64,000 bases of DNA from Micromonospora sp. WMMA1947 (GTDB taxonomy: Bacteria > Actinomycetota > Actinomycetes > Mycobacteriales > Micromonosporaceae), in NCBI RefSeq assembly GCF_027497355.1, contig NZ_CP114909.1, positions 2,046,001 through 2,110,000 of the forward strand, written 5' to 3'. The position numbers and the translations under genes are program-made. Each line of letters opens with the position of its first letter. Position 1 is the stretch's first letter. Of the stretch, positions 18,158 through 25,628 are shown one piece after another. The notes beneath the pieces were generated by a model. It saw only the letters and a program-made list of their open reading frames with translations, made no database searches and had not been told where the DNA came from.

Positions 18158-18586
18158 ATGCCTATCCGTACCGCATCCGCTCGCTGGCAGGGCAACCTCA
18201 CCGAGGGGTCCGGCACCGTCCGCACCGGCAAGGGCGGCCTGTCCGGCAACTACTCCTTCAAGTCGCGCTTCGAGGAGGGCGAGGGGACCAACCCCGAGGA
18301 GCTGATCGGCGCCGCGCACGCCGGCTGCTTCTCGATGGCGCTCTCCAAGCAGCTCGCCGACGCCGGCGCCCAGGAGACCGCGGTGGAGACCACCGCCAAG
18401 GTGCACTTCGACAAGACCGACGCCGGCATGACCGTGACCCGCATCGACCTGGAGACCGTGGGTCAGGTTCCGGGCATCGACCAGGCCGAGTTCACCAAGC
18501 TCGCCGAGGCGGCCAAGGAGAACTGCCCGATCTCCCGGCTGCTGTCGCCGGGCGCGCAGATCACGCTGAACGCCCGTCTGGCCTGA
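18158..18586 (+). CDS. osmC: OsmC/Ohr family peroxidase
   Basis: A 142-aa thiol peroxidase that reduces organic hydroperoxides. Both redox cysteines are present: C57 in HAGCFSMAL and C123 in ENCPISRLL. Length and the N-terminal [10 protein letters not shown] pattern fit the OsmC rather than the Ohr branch. It is a single-gene unit: a leaderless-type promoter in front and a hairpin behind. Confidence 0.9.
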   Translation: MPIRTASARWQGNLTEGSGTVRTGKGGLSGNYSFKSRFEEGEGTNPEELIGAAHAGCFSMALSKQLADAGAQETAVETTAKVHFDKTDAGMTVTRIDLETVGQVPGIDQAEFTKLAEAAKENCPISRLLSPGAQITLNARLA

Positions 18587-18598
18587 CATCGCGTACGC

Positions 18599-18634
18599 CA
18601 CGGCGGGGGTGTCCTGCGGGACGCCCTCGCCGTG
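18599..18634. terminator. hairpin downstream of osmC
   Basis: CACGGCGgGGGtGTCC, loop tgcg, GGACgCCCtCGCCGTG: a 16-position stem with one G-T wobble and one mismatch, just after the osmC stop. Confidence 0.65.
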
Positions 18635-18668
18635 CGGCGTGCCCACCGGGAGGGAGTGACCGGGCCGC

Positions 18669-19019
18669 GTGGCCGTGGAGATGAGCCGGGACCGGTTCGA
18701 GGAACTGGTCGGCGAGGCACTCGACGAGGTGCCCGAGGAACTGCTCGGGTTGATGAGCAACGTGGTCATCCTGGTGGAGGACGACCCGCCGCCGGGTGAG
18801 GACCTGCTCGGCCTGTACGAGGGGCACTCGCTCACCTCGCGCGGCTGGGACTACTCCGGCGTGCTGCCCGACCGCATCCTGATCTACCGCAACCCGATCC
18901 TGGCGATCTGCGACACCGACGACGACGTCGTCGACGAGGTCGCGATCACCGTGGTGCACGAGATCGCCCACCACTTCGGCATCGACGACGAGCGCCTGCA
19001 CGCCCTGGGCTGGGGCTGA
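18669..19019 (+). CDS. HExxH metallopeptidase family protein (DUF1025 type)
   Basis: A 116-aa minimal zincin-like protein. The zinc motif HEIAHHFG lies at about 97-104 and a downstream acidic/His segment (DDERLHALGW) supplies further ligands. N-terminal EMSRDRFEELV is typical of the actinobacterial family, whose substrate is unknown. GTG 18669 is used because homologues start two or three residues before the EMSR motif; ATG 18681 is the alternative. The mycobacterial counterpart (Rv3836, from memory) also lies near pheA, as here. Confidence 0.82.
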   Translation: MAVEMSRDRFEELVGEALDEVPEELLGLMSNVVILVEDDPPPGEDLLGLYEGHSLTSRGWDYSGVLPDRILIYRNPILAICDTDDDVVDEVAITVVHEIAHHFGIDDERLHALGWG

Positions 19020-19114
19020 CCGGCCCTCGGCGCGTCCCCGCTCGGCTGATCCCGGCGGTTGCGCAGGTCCCCTAACCTGCGGATCAGGCAGAACCCGATG
19101 CAGGAGGAAGACCC

Positions 19115-19834
19115 ATGCGTAGCGCGCTGTTCTCCGCGGAGAACCTCGAGAAGGAGTCCCAGCAGCCGGGCATGCGGTTGCAGAACTCCAAGATGCTGAA
19201 GATCGAGCTGAACGGCGAGGCCATGGCCCGGGTCGGGTCGATGGTCGCCTACCAGGGGCAGGTGCAGTTCCAGGCACTCGGCTCCGGCGGCATCGGCAAG
19301 TTCATCAAGCAGCGGCTCACCGGCGAGGGCGTGCCGCTGATGAAGGTCTCCGGGCGCGGCGACGTCTTCCTCGCCGACTTCGCCAAGGACGTGCACGTCA
19401 TCGACCTGGAGCCGGGCGACGCGCTGTCCATCAACGGCTCCAGCGTGCTGGCGTTCGACTCGACGCTCCAGTACGACATCAAGATGGTCGGCGGCGCCGG
19501 TTTCGCGTCCTCATCCGGCCTGTTCAACTGCGTCTTCACCGGGTACGGCCGGATCGCCATCACCACCAACGGCACCCCGGTGGTGCTCAACGTGGACGCG
19601 CCGACGTACGTGGACCCGCAGGCGGCGGTGTGCTGGTCGGCGAACCTCCAGACCGGCTACCACCGGGCCGAGCAGCTCGGCCTCGGCACGCTGCTCGGCC
19701 GCAGCACCGGTGAGGCGTTCACGATGAGCTTCGCCGGTCAGGGCTTCGTGGTGGTCCAGCCCTCGGAGGAGCCTCCGGTGGCCGGCAGCGGCTCCCAGCA
19801 GCAGGGCGGCGTGCTCGGCGGCCTGCTGCAGTGA
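19115..19834 (+). CDS. AIM24 family protein
   Basis: A 239-aa beta-rich protein of the AIM24/TerB-like group. The body shows the repeated Gly-rich turns of the fold (VAYQGQVQFQALGSGGIGKF, GDVFLADFAKDVHVIDL). A Gln/Gly-rich tail (SGSQQQGGVLGGLLQ) follows. The biochemical role of bacterial AIM24 proteins is unknown. GGAGGA precedes the ATG, and TAACCT at 19073-19078 could be the -10 of a leadered transcript. Confidence 0.85.
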   Translation: MRSALFSAENLEKESQQPGMRLQNSKMLKIELNGEAMARVGSMVAYQGQVQFQALGSGGIGKFIKQRLTGEGVPLMKVSGRGDVFLADFAKDVHVIDLEPGDALSINGSSVLAFDSTLQYDIKMVGGAGFASSSGLFNCVFTGYGRIAITTNGTPVVLNVDAPTYVDPQAAVCWSANLQTGYHRAEQLGLGTLLGRSTGEAFTMSFAGQGFVVVQPSEEPPVAGSGSQQQGGVLGGLLQ

Positions 19835-19843
19835 CCTTCCGGT

Positions 19844-19874
19844 GCCCGGGGCGTCCGCCGAGGTCGCCCCGGGC
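19844..19874. terminator. hairpin between convergent AIM24 and pheA genes
   Basis: GCCCGGGGCG (19844-19853) pairs exactly with CGCCCCGGGC (19865-19874) around an 11-nt loop. It can serve both converging transcripts. Confidence 0.7.
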
Positions 19875-19877
19875 CGG

Positions 19878-20834
19878 TCAGGTCAGCTCGCCGGACCGCA
19901 GCCGGGCCACCCAGGCCGCCGCGTCGGCGTAGTCGGCGTCGGTGAGCCCGGGCGGCACCGGCGTCTGCTGGTCACCCGCCGCCGTGCTCCAGCGGTGCCG
20001 GGGGTACGACCCCAGGAACCGCACGTCGGCGCAGACCCGGCGCAGCCCCTGCAACGCCTCGCCGAGGCGTACGTCGGCGACGTGTCCGGCGCAGTCCAGG
20101 AAGAACACGTAGCGGCCGAGCGCCTCGCCGGTCGGGCGGGACTCGATCCGGGTCATGTTCACGCCGCGTACCGCCAGCTCCATCAGCACCGCCAGCAGGG
20201 CGCCCACCCGGTCGTGCGCGAGGCACACCGCGAGCGAGGTGAGATCGTCCCCGGTGGGCGGCGGGGGCGGCCCGGGGCGGGACACCAGCGCGAAGCGGGT
20301 CACCGCGTCCGGGTGGTCGGCGATCTTGTCGGCGAGCACCGCCAGCCGGTGCCGGGTCGCGCCGATCGGGGCGCAGATGGCGGCGTCGTACTCGCCGCTG
20401 GCCGCACCGGCCGCGGCGGCGCCGTTGGAGAGCACGTCGACCACTGTGGCGTCGGGCAGGTGCTCCCGCAGCCAGCCGCGGCACTGGGTGGACGCCTGCG
20501 GGTGTGCCGCGACGGAGCGGACGTCGGACAGCGTGGTGCCGGCGCGGGCGGCGAGCACGAAGTCCACCGGGAGGACCACCTCGCGGGTGATCACCAGCGG
20601 GTCGCCCTCGACCAGTTCGTCGAGCGTCACGCCGACCGCGCCGCCGATGGAGTTCTCCAGCGGCACCAGCGCCGCGTCCGCCTCCCCGGCGCGTACCGCG
20701 TCGAGCGCCTCACCGACGCTGCGGGCCGGTGTACGGTCCCCGCGCTCGGCGGCGGGCACCGTACGCAGGGCCTGCTCGGCGAAGGTGCCCTCGGGGCCCA
20801 GGTAGACGAAGCGGGTCGGCGGTGTTCCGGGCAT
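19878..20834 (-). CDS. pheA: prephenate dehydratase
   Basis: A 318-aa monofunctional enzyme of phenylalanine synthesis that converts prephenate to phenylpyruvate. The catalytic domain begins with YLGPEGTFAEQA; the essential Thr-Arg-Phe is in VTRFALVSR near residue 190. The C-terminal ACT domain carries the Phe-binding ESRP (about 235), so feedback inhibition by phenylalanine is expected. TAGGCT 7 nt before ATG 20834 supports a leaderless transcript; an in-frame GTG at 20852 is less likely. Confidence 0.93.
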   Translation of the reverse strand: MPGTPPTRFVYLGPEGTFAEQALRTVPAAERGDRTPARSVGEALDAVRAGEADAALVPLENSIGGAVGVTLDELVEGDPLVITREVVLPVDFVLAARAGTTLSDVRSVAAHPQASTQCRGWLREHLPDATVVDVLSNGAAAAGAASGEYDAAICAPIGATRHRLAVLADKIADHPDAVTRFALVSRPGPPPPPTGDDLTSLAVCLAHDRVGALLAVLMELAVRGVNMTRIESRPTGEALGRYVFFLDCAGHVADVRLGEALQGLRRVCADVRFLGSYPRHRWSTAAGDQQTPVPPGLTDADYADAAAWVARLRSGELT

Positions 20835-20841
20835 GTCGACC

Positions 20842-20847
20842 AGCCTA
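20842..20847 (-). promoter_or_regulatory. leaderless-type -10 element for pheA
   Basis: Minus-strand TAGGCT, 7 nt before ATG 20834. It overlaps the 3' end of the upstream lipoprotein gene. Confidence 0.5.
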
Positions 20848-21420
20848 CGCACCTGGCGTGCCGTCGCAGGCCAGGGTACGGATGCCGACCGGCGCCAGGG
20901 TCCGCACCTCGACGCCGCACACGTCGGTGCCGGCGGTGACCAGCCTCGGCGTGCCGGTCTCGCCGCGCGTGACCACCTGCAACTCCTCGTGCCCGGTGAC
21001 CGTCAGCACGGTGTACTGCCAGCCCTCGGCGCAGAGCGGACCGGTCGCCACGGTGACCCGGACGTCGCGGGGCAGTACGCCGGCGGATCCGCGCAGCAGC
21101 GCGACGATCCGGTCGCCGGACGGCCGTCCCCGGCAGGGCGCCGCCGACACCGGCACGGCCGGCGAGAGCGTGGGTGCCGGCGGTGGCACGGGTGCGGCCG
21201 AGGTCGCGCTCGGCGTGGGCGTGGCGGACACCGACGGGACCGGGAGTGGCGTGGCGGCGGCGGACGGCGCGCGCAGCTCGGGCGGGGCGCCGCAGGCGGT
21301 GAGGGCGAGCAGCGTCAGCAGCGCCAGCGGGCGGTGGCGGCGCCGGGGGTGTGGGGTGCGGGGCACGGGGGCGTCCTCGGGGCATCGAGGGATGTCGTCG
21401 TACGGTGGGGCCGAGGCCAT
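20845..21420 (-). CDS. putative lipoprotein, function unknown
   Basis: A 191-aa protein not assigned to a family. A basic N-terminus is followed by LALLTLLALTAC, a lipobox with Cys at about residue 43. A Pro/Ser/Thr/Ala-rich spacer of about 50 residues precedes a small C-terminal domain with several cysteines (CRGRP, LCAEGW, DVCGVE, LACDG) that could form disulfides outside the cell. It ends 10 nt before the pheA start, so pheA has its own promoter inside its tail. Confidence 0.6.
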   Translation of the reverse strand: MASAPPYDDIPRCPEDAPVPRTPHPRRRHRPLALLTLLALTACGAPPELRAPSAAATPLPVPSVSATPTPSATSAAPVPPPAPTLSPAVPVSAAPCRGRPSGDRIVALLRGSAGVLPRDVRVTVATGPLCAEGWQYTVLTVTGHEELQVVTRGETGTPRLVTAGTDVCGVEVRTLAPVGIRTLACDGTPGA

Positions 21421-21457
21421 CGTAGGAGCAGGACCGGCCGGGGTGAAGCGCGCCGGG

Positions 21458-21907
21458 TCAGACGGCGGAGAGGAAGGTGAGCGAGCCGGCCACCGCGCCG
21501 TCGGTGAGCACCGGCGTGGAGATGGCGTCGACCGTCCGGCCGGCGTCGGAGCCGGGCCCCTGCACCCGCAGCAGGCCGCGGGCGAGCCGCCCGGAGTGCA
21601 GCGCCAGCAACGGCGGGATCTTGTCGGTCTCCTGCTCGGTCAGCTCGCTGGGGCTCGCCGTGAAGTCGACCAGGCGCAGGCCGCCCTCCAGCAGCGGCAG
21701 ACCGATCACGTCGTCCGGAGCGCCCAGGCAGAGCAGGTCGCAGCCGGACGAGGAGATCGCCACGACAGTGGTGCCGGCGTCGATCAGCAGGCACGGTTCG
21801 GCGGCCCGGGAGACCATGCCGGACCACTGCCCGAAGTTGTCGGACTCCTGCTCGGTGGATGCCGCGGGCGCGAACACTTCCGAGAGTGAGAGTTCGACGT
21901 GGGCCAC
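21458..21907 (-). CDS. PAS-like small protein, function unknown
   Basis: A 149-aa soluble protein. The stretch from PCLLIDAGTTVVAISSSGCDLL to GLRLVDF resembles the start of a PAS fold, and the end (GSLTFLSAV) could be the last strand. No output domain is attached. GTG 21907 is chosen because GGAGG lies 4 nt upstream; the extension to 21967 is not needed. It could be a stand-alone signal sensor, but the similarity is by eye only. Confidence 0.55.
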   Translation of the reverse strand: MAHVELSLSEVFAPAASTEQESDNFGQWSGMVSRAAEPCLLIDAGTTVVAISSSGCDLLCLGAPDDVIGLPLLEGGLRLVDFTASPSELTEQETDKIPPLLALHSGRLARGLLRVQGPGSDAGRTVDAISTPVLTDGAVAGSLTFLSAV

Positions 21908-22051
21908 CGCGCCTCCTATGTACACCGACGGTCTGTCCACGCTAGCCGGTCGGTGCGGCGGAAGCATCGGCTGCCGGGCGGCCGGCGACGGCGCGGACCG
22001 ACGGAACCAGTCGGGGGCGGTGCCGTGGGCCGCGTGGCGTCGCCGGAGACG

Positions 22052-22789
22052 TTACCGGCGGGCGGCCCGCTTGTCAGCGGCCGTTCGGCCCTCGTCATAC
22101 CACCGGTAGTCGGCGGTTGGACGGTACGTGCCGTTGAACCACGTGGCCGGCGCCTGGGCGACGCGGGAGAGCTTCTCGGCGGTGGCCGGGCTGATCCGGT
22201 TCCCGCCGGCCACGAGCAGGCGATCCAGCTCGCGGTGGGTGGCCATGAGGCAGTCCTTCGGCAGGCCGTAGACGCTGATCACCCCGGAGCCGACGAACGT
22301 CAGCACCGGGCTGACCGGGATCGGCAGGCCGACCGCGTCGGAGAGCGCCTTGCTGGCCCGCTTGGCGTCCCGGCGCGCCTCCGCCACGTACGGCGGGCGC
22401 TTGCCGTTGATCTGCACCACGTCTCCGGCGACGAGCACGCGGGCGCGGCCGTGGTCGGCGATGGTGACGGCGAACAGACCGCTCGGGCCGATCGCCAGGA
22501 AACCGGCCCGGTCGTCCCGGACGCGGTCGAACAGCATGTCGGCGGGATCCGTCCGGGGCCACTCGATGACGTGCCAGGCGGGACCGAGGTGGTCGAGTTG
22601 GCCCAGGGCGCGGGCCCCTGCTGCTTCCAACCGGCGGGCCCCCCGCTCCGCCCGGCGACGCCGGGCCCACTCCAATGGAGTCGGTCGGGCCGGCTCGAGC
22701 ACCGAAGTGGCCTCGACCCGGGAGTGCGGCACCGTGCGGGGCGGCAGTGCCCTGCTCGGTACGGCCTGGCGAGCGGGAAAGACAGTCAT
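22052..22789 (-). CDS. NERD-like domain protein with altered catalytic positions
   Basis: A 245-aa protein. After a basic, Arg-rich N-terminal third comes a segment (AGFLAIGPSGLFAVTIAD) resembling the NERD domain core (xDhhhhGPxGhFhhexK), a nuclease-related fold. The usual acidic residue followed by Lys at the end of that core is replaced by IADHGR, so nuclease activity is doubtful. The rest lacks membrane segments. GGAGGTCGCG sits directly before ATG 22789. It is divergent from arginine deiminase. Confidence 0.55.
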   Translation of the reverse strand: MTVFPARQAVPSRALPPRTVPHSRVEATSVLEPARPTPLEWARRRRAERGARRLEAAGARALGQLDHLGPAWHVIEWPRTDPADMLFDRVRDDRAGFLAIGPSGLFAVTIADHGRARVLVAGDVVQINGKRPPYVAEARRDAKRASKALSDAVGLPIPVSPVLTFVGSGVISVYGLPKDCLMATHRELDRLLVAGGNRISPATAEKLSRVAQAPATWFNGTYRPTADYRWYDEGRTAADKRAARR

Positions 22790-22886
22790 CGCGACCTCCG
22801 GCAAAAGGTCTCTCGAAGTTATGTCTCCACTACCCTACGTTGCGCCCCCGGGGGCTCGGCAAGTTGGACCGCCGGAGTGAGTGCGG

Positions 22887-22903
22887 ATGAATGCCATATT
22901 CAT
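22887..22903. promoter_or_regulatory. candidate ArgR operator (ARG box)
   Basis: ATGAAT-gccat-ATTCAT is a 6-bp inverted repeat matching the TGAAT...ATTCA arms of the ArgR consensus, although the centre is 5 bp rather than the typical 4. It is strikingly A/T-rich for this genome and lies 49 nt before the arginine deiminase start, in the divergent gap. Confidence 0.5.
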
Positions 22904-22951
22904 TCACACTTCTTTTCCGGATGGTGCGCAAGCCTGCCCTAGGCTGCGGAG

Positions 22952-24166
22952 GTGACCCACTATGTGGACAGCGAAGTCGCCCGACTCGGGACGGTACTGC
23001 TGCACCGCCCGGGACCGGAACTGGCCCGCCTCACCCCACGCAACAACGACAGTCTCCTGTTCGACGCTATCCCATGGGTGGGACGCGCGCAGGAGGAGCA
23101 CGACGCGTTCGCGGCGGCGCTGCGCTCCCGCGGGGTGGAGGTGCTCTACCTGGCCGACCTGCTGGTCGAGACGCTCGCCGTGGCGGACGCCCGGGCCGAG
23201 CTGACCGAGCAGGTGCTGCGGTCCCGCCGGCTCGGCCACACCCTGCGGCGCCGGGTCGCCGACCATCTGACGTACCTCGACCCGGCCGGGCTGGCCGACG
23301 TGCTCACCGCCGGGCTCGCCCACGAGGAACTGCGCATCGGCGCGGACCGGCCCGGCGGTCTGGTCTGGACGCTGATGGACCGGCACGACTTCGTCATCGA
23401 CCCGCTGCCCAACCTGCTGTTCACCCGGGACTCGTCGGTCTGGATCGGCGACCGGGTCGGCGTGACCAGCCTGGCCATGCCGGCCCGGCGGCGGGAGACC
23501 ACGCTCACCGACGCGATCTACCGCTACCACCCGCGCTTCGTCGGCACCGAGTTCGTCTACCACCCCCGGCTGGAGCACCTGGAGGGCGGCGACGTGCTGC
23601 TGCTCGCCCCGGGGGTGCTCGCCGTCGGCGTCGGCGAACGCACCACCCCGGCCGGCGCGGAACGGCTGGCCCGGCAGGTGTTCGCGGCCGGCCTGGCACA
23701 CACCATCCTGGTGGTGCCGATCGCGCAGGAACGCGCCACCATGCACCTGGACACGATCTGCACGATGGTCGACGTCGACGCCGTGCTGATGTACCCGAAC
23801 GTCGCCCACGAGCTGTCCGCGTACACGGTCATCGCCGGCGCGGACGGCGACGACCTGCGGGTCGACGGCCCGGCGCCGTTCCTGCGGGCCGCCGCCGACG
23901 CGATGGACATCGACCAGCTCCGGGTGATCGACACCGGCCTCGACCCGGTCACCGCCGAACGCGAGCAGTGGGACGACGGCAACAACACGCTCGCGATCGC
24001 GCCCCGGCTGTGCGTGGGCTACGAGCGCAACGTGGAGACGAACGCGCACCTGGAGCGGGCGGGCATCGAGGTGATCGCGATTGCCGGGTCCGAGCTGGGG
24101 TCCGGGCGGGGCGGCCCGCGCTGCATGTCCTGCCCGCTGGTGCGGGAGAAGGGCGGGGCCGCCTGA
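22952..24166 (+). CDS. arcA: arginine deiminase
   Basis: A 404-aa enzyme hydrolysing arginine to citrulline and ammonia. Signatures are the N-terminal LHRPGPEL and NND, substrate-binding FTRDSSVW and LEGGD, catalytic His in MHLDT, and the nucleophilic Cys at about 394 in RCMSCPL. Length and all motifs match bacterial ArcA. GTG 22952 has GGAG upstream. No arcB, arcC or arcD follows, so only the first step of the pathway is coded here. A candidate ARG box in front suggests arginine-dependent control. Confidence 0.94.
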   Translation: MTHYVDSEVARLGTVLLHRPGPELARLTPRNNDSLLFDAIPWVGRAQEEHDAFAAALRSRGVEVLYLADLLVETLAVADARAELTEQVLRSRRLGHTLRRRVADHLTYLDPAGLADVLTAGLAHEELRIGADRPGGLVWTLMDRHDFVIDPLPNLLFTRDSSVWIGDRVGVTSLAMPARRRETTLTDAIYRYHPRFVGTEFVYHPRLEHLEGGDVLLLAPGVLAVGVGERTTPAGAERLARQVFAAGLAHTILVVPIAQERATMHLDTICTMVDVDAVLMYPNVAHELSAYTVIAGADGDDLRVDGPAPFLRAAADAMDIDQLRVIDTGLDPVTAEREQWDDGNNTLAIAPRLCVGYERNVETNAHLERAGIEVIAIAGSELGSGRGGPRCMSCPLVREKGGAA

Positions 24167-24176
24167 CCCGGAGACG

Positions 24177-25061
24177 TCAGCGCAGCGTCAGCTGGCGGCC
24201 GAGCAGACCCTGGCGGGCCCGGCGGCCGGCGGCGTCGAGCGGCTCCTTGTCCGCGACCGCCTCGGCGTAGCGCTTGGCGAACTCCGCCACCGGCGCCTCC
24301 CAGTCGGCGGCCGGGGTGTCCTCCGGCAGGTCCCAGACCGGCGCCAGCCGTCCGTGCGCCCGGAACATGCCCGCGAACTTCGTGTCGTCGCCGAGCGTCA
24401 GGGCCCCGGCCGCGGCGAGGCGGGACAGCGCGTCCAGCGCGGTGTCCTCGTCCTCCGGCAGGACCAGGCGCACGTGGGCCTTCTCCGGCACCTGGCACCA
24501 GTACGCGGCCCGCGCGGCGGCCAGCTTCACGGTCGGGTAGATCGCCGAGTTGGCCCGCTCCAGGGACGCCTGCACGTTCGGGTCGTCGGCGGCGCCCGGG
24601 TCCAGCCAGAAGTCGAACCCGTCGTGCATGGTGATCTCCAGCGGGCCGTCCACCAGGATGTCCTGGAGGCGGGGGCCCGGCCCGGGCAGCGGCGGCACGC
24701 TCACCTGGCCGCCCGGCTCGGTCCGCAGCGCGGAGATCAGCGCGTCGGCCAGGTCACGGGAGACGTCGCCGGACTGCTGGTGCCGCTGCAGGCCGATGAA
24801 GACCCGGCCGTCCGGCTTGGTCATCGCCGGGGCGGCCATCGGCAGCACGGTGGCCAGCGTGACCGGGCGGTCGCCGTACTCCTCGATCAGCTCCGGGGTC
24901 AGCCGCAGCGGCGCGGACGCGGCCGGGACCAGCTCGCGCAGGGCGATCCACTCCGGCTCGTCGGCCAGGCCCTCGAACGGCCGGGGGACGAAGACGTCGC
25001 GCACCTTCTCCCGCTTCGGGGTGGCCTCGCCGGCCCGCTGGTTCTTCCGACGCTTGCTCAT
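24177..25061 (-). CDS. DUF5926 family protein
   Basis: A 294-aa soluble protein of an actinobacterial family with no known function. The N-terminus is a lysine/arginine-rich tail (MSKRRKNQRAGE...KREK), followed by a folded domain (RDVFVPRPFEGLADEPEW onward). The tail could bind nucleic acid or a ribosome, but that is a guess. Its ATG overlaps the TGA of a 9-codon leaderless upstream ORF (ATGA at 25058-25061), so translation is probably coupled to that leader. It converges on arginine deiminase with a 10-nt gap. Confidence 0.75.
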   Translation of the reverse strand: MSKRRKNQRAGEATPKREKVRDVFVPRPFEGLADEPEWIALRELVPAASAPLRLTPELIEEYGDRPVTLATVLPMAAPAMTKPDGRVFIGLQRHQQSGDVSRDLADALISALRTEPGGQVSVPPLPGPGPRLQDILVDGPLEITMHDGFDFWLDPGAADDPNVQASLERANSAIYPTVKLAAARAAYWCQVPEKAHVRLVLPEDEDTALDALSRLAAAGALTLGDDTKFAGMFRAHGRLAPVWDLPEDTPAADWEAPVAEFAKRYAEAVADKEPLDAAGRRARQGLLGRQLTLR

Positions 25062-25087
25062 GCGCCCGCTCCGCTCCGCTCGCCCAT
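25058..25087 (-). CDS. candidate 9-aa leader peptide (uORF) coupled to the DUF5926 gene
   Basis: ATG 25087 lies 8 nt after a TAGGCT -10-like element (25096-25101), as in leaderless transcripts, and reads MGERSGAGA. Its TGA overlaps the ATG of the DUF5926 gene. This would be the first start met by ribosomes on the mRNA. The coding sequence is made of GAGCG-type short repeats, so a repeat-derived leader without peptide function is possible. Confidence 0.4.
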   Translation of the reverse strand: MGERSGAGA

Positions 25088-25147
25088 GGCGAGACAGCCT
25101 AGATGCCGGGCCTCGGCGGCGGGGGCCGGACCCGCCCGCCGCGTCGG

Positions 25148-25597
25148 TCAGCCGGCGGTGACCAGGTCCGGCCGGTGCGCCGGGACCGGGTCGAACCGGG
25201 CCCACACGCTCTGGCCCAGGCCGTCGCGCTCCACGCCCCAGCCGCTGGCGAGCCCGGCGACGATGTGCAGTCCGCGCCCGTCGGCGGCGTCCGGCGCGGC
25301 GGTACGCATGCACGGGCCGGCACCGGATCCGCCGTCGGTGACCCGGAGCTCGACGCTCGGCCCCTGCCCGGTCGGGTGCAACCGCCAGGCGACCCGCACC
25401 ACGCCGCCGGGCAGGGCGTCGGCGTGCCGGACCGCGTTGCCCACCAGTTCGGCGAGGACCGCGACCAGGTCGGCCAGCAGGACCGGGGGTACGACACCGG
25501 TCAGCTCGTCGGCGAGCCGGTGCCGGGCCAGACGCGCGCCGGTGGGGTCGTGGGGCACCACCACGCACCACGACCGTTCGGCCGAACCAGTCGACAC
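25148..25597 (-). CDS. RsbW-like serine/histidine kinase domain protein
   Basis: A 149-aa single-domain GHKL ATPase (HATPase_c_2). The N box is LAELVGNAVRHAD, the G1 box is RVTDGG and the G2-like segment is GRGLHIVAGL. These proteins act as anti-sigma factor kinases or as modulators in partner-switching systems. GTG 25597 is chosen for GGAAC upstream and because the fold starts soon after. It lies 31 nt downstream of a histidine kinase on the same strand. The cognate sigma factor is not identified. Confidence 0.8.
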   Translation of the reverse strand: MSTGSAERSWCVVVPHDPTGARLARHRLADELTGVVPPVLLADLVAVLAELVGNAVRHADALPGGVVRVAWRLHPTGQGPSVELRVTDGGSGAGPCMRTAAPDAADGRGLHIVAGLASGWGVERDGLGQSVWARFDPVPAHRPDLVTAG

Positions 25598-25628
25598 GTC
25601 GTTCCTTTCCCGCCCGTGAGCGCCCCGG

